Positions 1 through 8,400 of a DNA stretch of 20,113 nt are shown piece by piece. Position 1 is the first letter of the stretch; every line of letters starts with the position of its first letter. The stretch lies in contig DHMR01000051.1 in the NCBI GenBank assembly GCA_002405875.1, positions 1 to 20,113 on the forward strand, written 5' to 3'. This DNA comes from a bacterium UBA4637 (GTDB taxonomy: Bacteria > Bacteroidota > Bacteroidia > Bacteroidales > Bacteroidaceae). The position numbers were made by a program, and so were the translations under genes. Under the pieces are notes generated by a model. It was not told where the DNA came from. It worked only from the letters and a program-made list of their open reading frames with translations, and did not search any database.

Positions 1-722
1 TTCTTCAGCGCATAAGAACTTTTCAGCACCAAGGCATCGTCACGAGGGGTGTTAATCTTACAGTTGGAAATCGAGAGATACTTGCAGCAGTCGATGTCGA
101 AGCCATCACGGTTGGTATCGATAGTCACGTTATCCACCGTTCCGAGTTCACATCCCGTCAAGATGATACCGAAGTGACCACCACGATAGATGGTGACATC
201 ACGAATCAAGATATTACGACAAAGCTTCAAGGCGATTGCCTTATCCCCTGTGCCGATGTTACCACCATTCACTACACCAGCCTTCTCAGTATCCTTCTTG
301 GTCAATCCCTGGCCATCTATCATGCCACGTCCCGTGATAGAAACATGTTCTTGACCAATGGCATAAATCAGACTGTTCTGGAAATAAGTATGTCCGCCAT
401 CTTGGTAAGCAGGTCCAACCCACTCCTCTGCCTCGTCGTATGCCTTCATTGAGGCAGGGGCTGCGAGGATTTTCGCACCAGCGGAGATATGAAGCTCCAC
501 ATGACTTTTTAGTCTGATGCTACCACAGAGATAAGTGCCAGCAGGAAGCACCACCCTGCCACCGCCATGCGCCACACAAGTATCAATGGCAGCATTGATG
601 GCTTGGTGGTCGAGCGTCTTGCCATCGCCCTTCGCACCAAAGTCCTTTACATTATAATCCGTAGGCGATGCCTGGACCACCAATCCAAGCATCAACATGA
701 AAAACGTTAAGATTTTCTTCAT
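1..722 (-). CDS. GH28 polygalacturonase-like secreted enzyme (partial, N-terminal 240 codons)
   Basis: The reading frame begins with ATG at 722 and runs off the left edge without a stop, so only the first 240 codons are present. Residues 1-19 form a signal peptide (MKKILTFFMLMLGLVVQAS). Next comes 'YNVKDFGAKGDGKTLD' (about 23-38), the usual entry into right-handed parallel beta-helix pectinases. Two GH28 signatures are visible: 'NRDGFDID' at about 204-211 (the NxDGxD motif) and 'PRDDALVLKSS' at about 226-236, with the Asp pair at 228-229 matching the catalytic DD. The later GHG and RIK motifs would lie outside the window and cannot be checked. GH28 enzymes hydrolyse alpha-1,4-galacturonosyl linkages in homogalacturonan, or galacturonosyl-rhamnose linkages in rhamnogalacturonan. 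Beside a PL11 lyase the latter is plausible, but it is an inference. A terminator separates this gene from the upstream HTCS gene, so it probably has its own promoter. Confidence 0.85.
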   Translation of the reverse strand, partial: MKKILTFFMLMLGLVVQASPTDYNVKDFGAKGDGKTLDHQAINAAIDTCVAHGGGRVVLPAGTYLCGSIRLKSHVELHISAGAKILAAPASMKAYDEAEEWVGPAYQDGGHTYFQNSLIYAIGQEHVSITGRGMIDGQGLTKKDTEKAGVVNGGNIGTGDKAIALKLCRNILIRDVTIYRGGHFGIILTGCELGTVDNVTIDTNRDGFDIDCCKYLSISNCKINTPRDDALVLKSSYALK

Positions 723-769
723 TGTCTTTTATTTTTTTATTTGATTGTCATTTCCCCATGTTTCTGATG

Positions 770-777
770 CAAAATTA
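770..777 (-). promoter_or_regulatory. candidate -7 box for the GH28 gene
   Basis: The minus strand reads TAATTTTG, matching the Bacteroidetes -7 element TAnnTTTG, 47 bp upstream of the GH28 start and just below the preceding terminator. I see no -33 TTTG at the right distance. The call rests on one short box and its position. Confidence 0.35.
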
Positions 778-787
778 ACAGATAAAC

Positions 788-823
788 AAAAAGCTCACGA
801 TGGCTTATCATCCCAATCGTGAG
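788..823 (-). terminator. intrinsic terminator after the HTCS gene
   Basis: An 8-bp perfect stem (ctcacgat at 794-801, atcgtgag at 816-823) encloses a 14-nt loop. On the minus strand it is followed by CTTTTTG, a five-U tract. It lies 41 nt beyond the HTCS stop codon. The plus-strand side also has six Ts (824-829), so it could act in both directions, but no plus-strand gene is known here. Confidence 0.7.
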
Positions 824-863
824 TTTTTTGTTCTACTTGATATATCCGTAAAAGCTTTTTGTA

Positions 864-3800
864 CTACTTGCCATACTTGCTTGGCGATACGCCATAGTAG
901 CTCTTGAAGCACTTGTTGAAGTAAGACACATCCTCCAGACCTACCTTGTAGCAGACATCCGATACCGTATATTCGCCTGTGAGCAACATCTCAGAAGCCA
1001 TCTTCATGCGCTGACGCATGATGTACTTATTCGGTGTCTCACCGGTCAACTCCTTGATTTTGCCATAGAGTTTGGTACGCCCCATGTGCATCATCTCCGC
1101 CAAAGCATCGACCGTGAAGGATGGATCAGTGAGATGCTGGCTCACATACGTCTCGAAGTTCTTGATGGTGTTCTTATCCACGACACCCTCTACTATCTTC
1201 GCCTTTGGCGTTTCCAAAGATTTCGTTTTAGTTGTTGTCGCTCCATTCTCCGAAGCACCTGATGACTTTGGCAAATTCTGCGACCAGGTAATCAACTGGA
1301 TAATTCTTGCCACCAAGAGATTGAAGTTGCATGGCTTCACCATATAGTCGTCGGCTCCAGCCTTGTAGCCCTTGATTTGATGCTTCTCGTCGTTCAACGC
1401 CGTGAGCATGATGACAGGCAGCGCATACCCCTCAGGCTCGCTCTTCAGTTTCTTCACGATATCGTAGCCATTCATATCAGGCAGCATCACATCGCAAACC
1501 AAGAGGGCAGGCTTGTCTGCCATCACCCCCTCCAAACCTTGCTTGCCGTTACTATAAGTTACCACCTTGAAAAAGACGGCAAGCTCCGAACGTATCTGGT
1601 CGAGCATATCAGGGTCGTCCTCTATCACAGCCACCGTTACATTGTTCAATGCCTCAGGCAACATCTCCTTCACGTTTTCCACCTGCTGCTCCTTCTCATT
1701 CACACTGTTGTCGGCAAGCGCCATGGTATCAAGATATTCCTCGGAAGTATAGCAATCGTCGCTCAAAGGAATGCTGAAGACAAACTCCGCACCGCCCAGC
1801 TTCTCCGACTTGCGATAGATGAGCGAACCATGATGCGTCTCAGCCATCATCTTCGCCACATAGAGTCCGATGCCCATGCCGCCCTGCGATACATAGCCGT
1901 GCATGAAGGGTTGGAAAAGACTCTTCTGCTGTTCCTCCGAGATGCCCGCTCCACTATCCGATACGATGATGCGAAGCACATCTTGCGCATCGTCCGCCTC
2001 CATCTTGATGTTTACTTCGCCCCTAGCCGGGGTATATTTCACGGCATTGGAGAGGAGGTTATAGACCACGGTCTCGATAATGTGGCGGTCGCACGTCATC
2101 TCGTATTTCTTCTCGAATATCTGATAGTTCATCACGATGTCCTTCTGTTTCGCCGCATACCAGAAGTCTTGGTAGATGTTGCGCACGAAACCAATGATGT
2201 CAACACCCGCCAACACCTGTAGGCGCAAGCCATCGGAGCTAATTTTACGGAATTCCATCAACTGGGTAACCAGTCTTGACAATCGCTTGGTTCCTCTAAC
2301 AGCCGTCTGCACGGAAGCACGAGACACCGAGCCCGTCTGCTCATCGAAGATCTTGCCTACCGCACTCTGGATGATGGCCAATGGCGTGCGGAACTCATGG
2401 GTTACATGAGTGAAGAAGTTGATGCGGAAGTCGTTGACCTGCTTCTCCATCTTCATTCTTTGATTTAATTGGAACTTCTCCTTACGGTTGCGGATTACAT
2501 AGTAACCGACGATGCCGACTACCAAGAGATACACCAGCCAGGAATACCACATATTGTACCAAGGTTCGCAGATATGAATCTTCAGCGTGCGCTCCTTCGA
2601 CCACTGATTGCCACGTCCCATCGAACGAAGATGGAACACGTAGTCGCCAGGTGGCAGCGCATTATAGCTCACCGAATTCTTGTTGGTCACCGCATTCCAT
2701 TCCTTATCCACACCTTCCAAATAATATTGATAGACAGAGGCTTCTGTCTCAGCATAATCGAAGTTGGAAAAAGACAGGGTGATGGAATTCTGGTCGTACT
2801 TGAACTTCATACTTTCCAGCACACTTGGCGCTCCATCAAATTGCTGCATCTTGAAAATGGACTCGCCATCCACCAAGACGTCGGTGATGGTTGGCACGAC
2901 AGCCGTCTGCACACGGGCGAGGGCAGCCTGATAAGGATTTACCACCACCATACCATTGTTGGTACCAAAGAGCATCCTGCCATCCGACAGTCTCAATGCA
3001 CTATTCTCCTGGTAAGCATTGCTCTGAATATCATCATTCACACTATTATTGTCGATTCTCCCAGTGCGTACATCCACACGTGCCAGTCCACTCTCCGTGC
3101 CTGCCCAAATATTGCCCGATGGGTCTTCCATGATGCTATATACATTGTTGCTACCCAGTCCGTTGTCGGTAGTAAATTGCGTATAAGTCATCTGATCCTT
3201 CTTGGCATCATACTGGCAGCGAAGCAAACCAACACCAAGACCACCCACCCAAATCTGTCCATTCGTAGCACATCTTACAGTCAGCAAGGCATTGAAAGGC
3301 AACTTGCCGTTTGCCAAACTAAATTGACGGAACGACTTTTCGGTGATGTTCTTCTCCTTTGTATCCACGCAGTACAATCCATCACTGGTGGCAATCCACA
3401 GGATACCCTTCTCGTCCATCGACAGATAATGTACACTTCCCTCTCGGGTTGTCTGCGCCAAAAATCTTTTGATATGCAACGGTTTTCCGTTTTCATAACG
3501 AGTCAACAGCAAACCTCCATCGGTAGAGGCACGAATCGTACCCAACCAAATTCTGCCCATCTTATCCTCCACGATACTATATACGTCGTTGATGGTGACA
3601 TCATTTTCCTTACCAGCCTCAAAGCACTGTTTGCCATCCACAAACAAGCCTCCGCTACGCAGGCCTTCCCAGAAATGTCCCTTGCTGTCTTTGAAGGTAG
3701 CATAGATGCCATGTGAGATAGTCTCCTTAGCTCCCAAGCGCATGTCGGCATCCTGAAGCAAATATCGGGTTTTGTTCTTACAAATCAGCTGTACCTTCCC

Positions 3801-5132
3801 TTGCGCTTCATACAGCACACGAGACACTGAGTTGGCATTGCCGCCCAACTGCGCCCCAGCTACAGGGTAGATGTAGTTCATGAATGTATTAAACGACTTG
3901 GAGATACATACCACGCCCCCCTCGTCCTGACAGAACCAAAGGCAACCGTTCCTATCCATCGCCACCCCGGTCAAGAAATTGGAAGTCAAGAGAGGGTGCT
4001 CGTCATCCGCCTGATAGTGTTCCAAGATGCCCTTGTTCAAATCGTAGATAAAAGCACCATTGCCATAAGTAGCGATGGCAAAACGAGTTTGACTTAGAGG
4101 GAATATATTGTATTTGCGAAAACGATTGTCGAGTCCTTTCACGCCTTCCAACAAATTGATGCGGCGATAATATCCTTGCGAAGAGAAGACCATCAAGTCG
4201 CCATCCTGGGTAGAGACGAAATCATTACCTTGATAGGACTCCAACAATCTTACCTTCTTGCCCAATTGGAAATCAGCGGGTCTTGCCACTTCCCAAGTCA
4301 TAAGATTGATGGTATAGGCATTCTTGTCCATAAACAATACCCATTGGTTGTTCCACCCCAAGGAAGCCTCAGCCTTTCCCTGCAATTCGTTGTGGGAGGC
4401 TAGACTACGCTTGGTCAGCATCTTGCCATTTTTATCGAAGAGATAGATTAAGCCACGAGCATCCATAAACACCATTTGATTGCCCACCAGTTGTCCTTTC
4501 GTAACATCTCCTTTCACCTTGCAGGTCCATTTGCCAGCCTCCTCATAATACAGTCCCATCTTGCTCATCGCCCAAGCATGATGATTCGCATCTATCAGGA
4601 CATGATGGATGTCTCGAACAAAAGGAGCACCCTTCTGCAAGGTATAGTCCATGCACTCGAATCGTCCCTGGCGATAGGCAATATGGCGAATGCCTTCCTT
4701 CTCATCATAAAGCCATACGTCTCCTCCGTCACGCACCATGCTGCCATAGTTGCGCATATAGTCGTTGCGACCTGTATAGTCGATGAAGTTGGCTAGTTTG
4801 AGATTATAGCAAGAGGTATAGGAAAGAGAGGAACGAATCCATATCAATTCGTTCTGGGCATCGTAATAGATATGTCCCAAGGTAGCCTGCACCTGTTGCA
4901 TGGCAATACCATTGAGCATGCCATAATTCAAGAATGCATAGCCATCATAGCGAGACAATCCATTGGAGGTGGCAAACCACATATATCCACGTTTGTCTTG
5001 CAGAATATCATACACTTGGTTGCTCGACAAACCATTCTGAGCAGAAAGTATTCTGCTCACCATCTGCTGCGCCAACGCTTGACCTATGCCAAACAACAAA
5101 ATCAATATAGATACGATATATTTTCTCATCAT
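864..5132 (-). CDS. hybrid two-component system regulator (HTCS), full length
   Basis: This 1422-aa protein combines sensor kinase and response regulator in one chain, the typical PUL activator of Bacteroidetes. Domains in order: signal peptide (1-21, ending QALA); a periplasmic sensor of two-component-propeller repeats (for example 'GLSSNQVYDILQDKRGYMWF' near 34); a Y_Y_Y domain at about 779-850; one membrane helix at about 859-880; HisKA with HEFRTPL (phospho-accepting His about 912); HATPase_c with the N box 'LLSNAVKYTP' (about 1026-1035), 'DSGAG' (about 1059) and 'GMGIGL' (about 1085); a receiver with the acidic cluster 'EDD' (about 1171), the phospho-accepting Asp in 'VCDVMLPD' (about 1214) and a conserved Lys in 'VKPCN' (about 1266); a linker rich in Ser, Thr and Lys; and an AraC-type helix-turn-helix at about 1321-1422. 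All catalytic residues are present. The gene sits between the PL11 and GH28 genes, so the ligand is probably a rhamnogalacturonan fragment (inference). Confidence 0.95.
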   Translation of the reverse strand: MMRKYIVSILILLFGIGQALAQQMVSRILSAQNGLSSNQVYDILQDKRGYMWFATSNGLSRYDGYAFLNYGMLNGIAMQQVQATLGHIYYDAQNELIWIRSSLSYTSCYNLKLANFIDYTGRNDYMRNYGSMVRDGGDVWLYDEKEGIRHIAYRQGRFECMDYTLQKGAPFVRDIHHVLIDANHHAWAMSKMGLYYEEAGKWTCKVKGDVTKGQLVGNQMVFMDARGLIYLFDKNGKMLTKRSLASHNELQGKAEASLGWNNQWVLFMDKNAYTINLMTWEVARPADFQLGKKVRLLESYQGNDFVSTQDGDLMVFSSQGYYRRINLLEGVKGLDNRFRKYNIFPLSQTRFAIATYGNGAFIYDLNKGILEHYQADDEHPLLTSNFLTGVAMDRNGCLWFCQDEGGVVCISKSFNTFMNYIYPVAGAQLGGNANSVSRVLYEAQGKVQLICKNKTRYLLQDADMRLGAKETISHGIYATFKDSKGHFWEGLRSGGLFVDGKQCFEAGKENDVTINDVYSIVEDKMGRIWLGTIRASTDGGLLLTRYENGKPLHIKRFLAQTTREGSVHYLSMDEKGILWIATSDGLYCVDTKEKNITEKSFRQFSLANGKLPFNALLTVRCATNGQIWVGGLGVGLLRCQYDAKKDQMTYTQFTTDNGLGSNNVYSIMEDPSGNIWAGTESGLARVDVRTGRIDNNSVNDDIQSNAYQENSALRLSDGRMLFGTNNGMVVVNPYQAALARVQTAVVPTITDVLVDGESIFKMQQFDGAPSVLESMKFKYDQNSITLSFSNFDYAETEASVYQYYLEGVDKEWNAVTNKNSVSYNALPPGDYVFHLRSMGRGNQWSKERTLKIHICEPWYNMWYSWLVYLLVVGIVGYYVIRNRKEKFQLNQRMKMEKQVNDFRINFFTHVTHEFRTPLAIIQSAVGKIFDEQTGSVSRASVQTAVRGTKRLSRLVTQLMEFRKISSDGLRLQVLAGVDIIGFVRNIYQDFWYAAKQKDIVMNYQIFEKKYEMTCDRHIIETVVYNLLSNAVKYTPARGEVNIKMEADDAQDVLRIIVSDSGAGISEEQQKSLFQPFMHGYVSQGGMGIGLYVAKMMAETHHGSLIYRKSEKLGGAEFVFSIPLSDDCYTSEEYLDTMALADNSVNEKEQQVENVKEMLPEALNNVTVAVIEDDPDMLDQIRSELAVFFKVVTYSNGKQGLEGVMADKPALLVCDVMLPDMNGYDIVKKLKSEPEGYALPVIMLTALNDEKHQIKGYKAGADDYMVKPCNFNLLVARIIQLITWSQNLPKSSGASENGATTTKTKSLETPKAKIVEGVVDKNTIKNFETYVSQHLTDPSFTVDALAEMMHMGRTKLYGKIKELTGETPNKYIMRQRMKMASEMLLTGEYTVSDVCYKVGLEDVSYFNKCFKSYYGVSPSKYGK

Positions 5133-5181
5133 TTGAACTGTTTCTTTTTTATTAGGTATTAATAACTTTTACTTTACAGCG

Positions 5182-5213
5182 CAAAATTAATAAATTCTGA
5201 TAATTTACGCAAC
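5182..5213 (-). promoter_or_regulatory. candidate promoter of the HTCS gene
   Basis: The minus strand reads GTTG (5213-5210), 20 nt, then TAATTTTG (5189-5182). This fits the Bacteroidetes housekeeping promoter (TTTG or TTG at -33, TAnnTTTG at -7). It lies about 50 bp upstream of the HTCS ATG at 5132. The -33 box is imperfect. Confidence 0.45.
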
Positions 5214-5331
5214 TTTTTAAGGAAAAAATGCCAATCTATACAATAGAAGATATTCACTTATATATAAAAGATGTCAACAAGGTTAAGAGAAATAGTATTT
5301 GAGACTAATTGCATTTGTTTTTTATACTAAA

Positions 5332-5431
5332 AGAAAGTTCCGTTCCAAGACACGGAATGTACATTCCAAGACACGGAACGCACATTCCGTGACTGCGAAC
5401 GGCCGTTCCGTGTCACGGAATGGAACTTTCT
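5332..5431. repeat. 100-bp near-palindrome built from four 21-bp units
   Basis: The outer arms agaaagttcc (5332-5341) and ggaactttct (5422-5431) are perfectly complementary. Between them TTCC begins at 5343, 5364, 5385 and 5406, exactly 21 bp apart. Each unit resembles TTCCnnGACACGGAAyG and is itself a partial dyad; the fourth (5406-5420, ttccgtg-t-cacggaa) is a perfect 7-bp palindrome. Units 1 and 4, and less well 2 and 3, also pair with each other, so the whole block could fold into one roughly 50-bp hairpin with mismatches. It lies in the 364-bp gap between the PL11 stop and the HTCS start. It may end PL11 transcription, bind a protein on two-turn spacing, or be a dispersed repeat. The function is unknown. 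Confidence 0.85.
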
Positions 5432-5449
5432 CTTAATTATCAATACTTT

Positions 5450-5487
5450 TTCTTATAGGATAAAAAACTTATTCTTATAAGATAAAA
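5450..5487. repeat. AT-rich direct repeat just downstream of PL11
   Basis: Two 16-bp copies, TTCTTATAGGATAAAA (5450-5465) and TTCTTATAAGATAAAA (5472-5487), differ at one base and start 22 bp apart. The second contains the perfect palindrome TCTTATAAGA (5473-5482). On the minus strand they follow the PL11 stop codon by 9 nt. A weak five-bp hairpin followed by six Us can be drawn there, so they may be part of an inefficient terminator. Confidence 0.6.
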
Positions 5488-5496
5488 TACATTTTG

Positions 5497-8400
5497 TTAC
5501 TTCTGCATCACTTTCCGCATCCAAGTCTTTCCGTCATTCTGACGCTGTTGGATGCTCACACCATTCAACTTAGCGTTCTTGTCATACTTGCGTCCTTGCA
5601 AATCATACTGTGCCTCTACATCGCCTTGCGCACCTACAGTTACGCCATCAATGCCAGTGGCAGTACTCTTCACACGAAGTTTGCCAGATGTCAAGAAGTC
5701 GGTATCATCGAATACATAGTCATCGCTCTCGATGGTATAAGTACCCGATATAGACTCAAAGTCCTTGAAAAGCGTAATCTCATCACCCTCGGCAAGAGTC
5801 TTGCCATTGATGGTATTCACTGAGATAATGGCATGGTCGAGGACGACATTCTTAACTGAAGTGATTTGGTCGTTGCGATAAACATCCACATTGAACGTAA
5901 CCTTTCCACCATTTACCACCAAGTCGTTACCAATCTTTGGCGAACTGCACTTCGTCGCTCCATCGCCAAATGCCAACATGGCATCCTTGGCTACGCTCAC
6001 GCTGCCTTCAGTACCCGAGAAGAGAATTACCTTACCTTCGTTCACAGCGATGCTGGAGGTGTTCTTGGCGCTGTTCAATGTCCAAGTACCTGATCCTATC
6101 TTCGTCACGGTGCTACCAGTAACCAGCTGACCATTGAACACTGCATCGTGTCCGTTGGCACCTATCGTCCAAATGCCAGCACCCAACTTAGCATCAGCAT
6201 AAGGTGAGGCAAGCGAGCCCAAAGTACGAGCCACACTGGTATTCCAAGCATACTTGTTGTTGATGTTCACCAACATGATTTTGGCATCTATCACCACATC
6301 GGTCAAAGGCATGTCCTTTACGGTCTCACGCCACATAGAGTTGGCTGACTGCAACTTCAGTGTACCTTCGAACTGGGAGAAGTCGCTATGTACTGCGCAG
6401 CGATCGCCTCCACCATAGAGCACCAACGTACCCTTGCCGGTGAAAGTACCTTGTATGTTGCTGCGGAAAGAACCCAAGATGCCACTCTCAGTACCCTCCA
6501 CTACCTCGGTAGGATAAGTATAGGCTGGAGTAGATTTCGAATTTCGGTTCTCTATCAACTTCACTTTTCCTCCAGCCAAAGTCATCTTGGAATTCTTGGC
6601 ACCGAAATAGGTGAGATAGTTACCCTGGCTGAGCACGCCTTCCTTCACTACGGTCTCCTTGTAACTGTAAGGAGCCTTGTAAGTCAAGTTGAGCTGACCA
6701 GCGCCACTCTTTACAAGAACTGAGTTGGCACCCTTGATGTCAGCGGTAATAGCCATAGATCCCTTCACGTCGATTTCAGTAGAGTCGCCGGTGAGTGTCA
6801 TGATGCGGTCGGTGGCACAGTTGTCGTCCAAGACAGATAGCTTGACGTTTCCCAACTTCAGATTGCCTTCCTCGGCAGAAGCTGCTCCCAAAGAGCTTGC
6901 CACACCGCCATTGGCAAGGTTCTTCACCGTAACATGTCCTTCTTGCAAATCTACAGGTCCCGTAAAGCTGTTCTCGTTCAACCCGATGTTCAACTCGCCC
7001 TTGCCTTTCTTCGTGAGATAACCATCGCCTCCGATGCTACCGTCGCCCGACAAAGTATAACTACCTGTATTGAAATCGAAGAGCAATCCCTTGGTCTCCA
7101 AGTTCTGGCTGATGGTGACATCACGTTGAGCGGCGGAATTGTCAAAGAGAATCTCGTCATCGGTCACGAATGCCGTTGCATTGCCATTGAGTTTGAAGTT
7201 CTTCTCCTTATAATTCCAAGCATCGCCCTCGCTACCAGTCCATATCACATTCTGCGCAGCATCGCGAGTCTTGTCGATAGACAGCATGAGTTTCTTGCCC
7301 TCTAAGGTTACCGTCCAGTTCTTGCCGTCCAATCCAAGCACATCCACTTGGGCAGGGTCGGCGGTCAATTCGCCTGTACATTCCACCAGAACCAACTTAC
7401 CTGTAGATTTTGCTGCAATACCATCCACCGTAAACGTATTCTTGCCCTTCAAGGTCAAGTTGCCGTTCACCATCAACTTATCCTGTTTGCCAGCCTCCAA
7501 GTCTGCATCCAGTTCCACATAGACTTGTCCTGGCAACACCACGTCTTGGTTGATGGTGATGGTACCAAATCTGTCCTCGCCTGTGGCACCGACGCCAGCT
7601 CCTGGAGCCAACCGGCAACCTGCATAATTGTGAGACCCCTCGAAATAGATGCCGCCATTGAGTACGGCATTGCCACCCAAGGTACCATTCGCCTTCAGTA
7701 GCACCTTTCCAGTTATCTTGCCATTCACATCGAGTTCGCCCTCGCTCACCACGGTGTTACCCTTGAAATCGAAATCCATATTGAAGGTTGCCTTGCCCTG
7801 CATAGACTTGTAAAGCGACATATCGCCTGTCAACTTGCCAGTTCCACCGAATGTATAATCGTGGTTCTTCGGTGCCATCACATACATGGCAGATGGCTTC
7901 ACCTCACCATTGACACCGATGGTCTTGGAGTTGTCGCCACTGATATCGAAGATAACGCTCTTGCCATCTTGGTAATTGACGGCTGTGGTCTGGTCATAGT
8001 TGGTAAAGCCAGAAGCCCCTTGTCCCAAGACGCTACCATCCTTGTATCTGAGGTCAGCTTGCATGAACGGAGGCAATGGAGCATCCTTCATGTCATAACC
8101 GAGATAGAAACTGGTGTTTGGTGTCTGATAGTATCCACGAGTAGTGCAGTCGAGACGATAATGAGGGTCTTCGAGCAAGGTGTACATCGAATAATCGGTA
8201 GGTATATTGGTACTGTAGCCGATGATACCTGTGGAAGAATTGGCATCCTGCTTCATCAGGATGATTTCCTCTCGCCAGTCGCCCTTGATATCGCCACAGA
8301 AGGCAGGTCGAGTACCAGCTCCACCACGCACGGTGCCTATCGTTCCATCATTTCGCTTGTATTGCTGACGGAAGAGGTCGTTGAGGTGCTTGCTTCCGTT

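Noticed and set aside
2469..3716. A 415-codon plus-strand open frame, with a similar 281-codon one at 1377-2222
   Set aside because: Both are antisense to the HTCS gene, whose sensor, kinase, receiver and AraC domains are continuous in the minus frame. The plus-strand products show no recognisable domain.
5332..5431. Short CRISPR-like array
   Set aside because: The 21-bp units are adjacent with no unique spacers, each is palindromic, and no cas genes are nearby.
5497..5652. Definite type IX secretion C-terminal domain on the PL11 protein
   Set aside because: The tail resembles Prevotella C-terminal tails but is too divergent to assign to a known sorting domain without a profile search.
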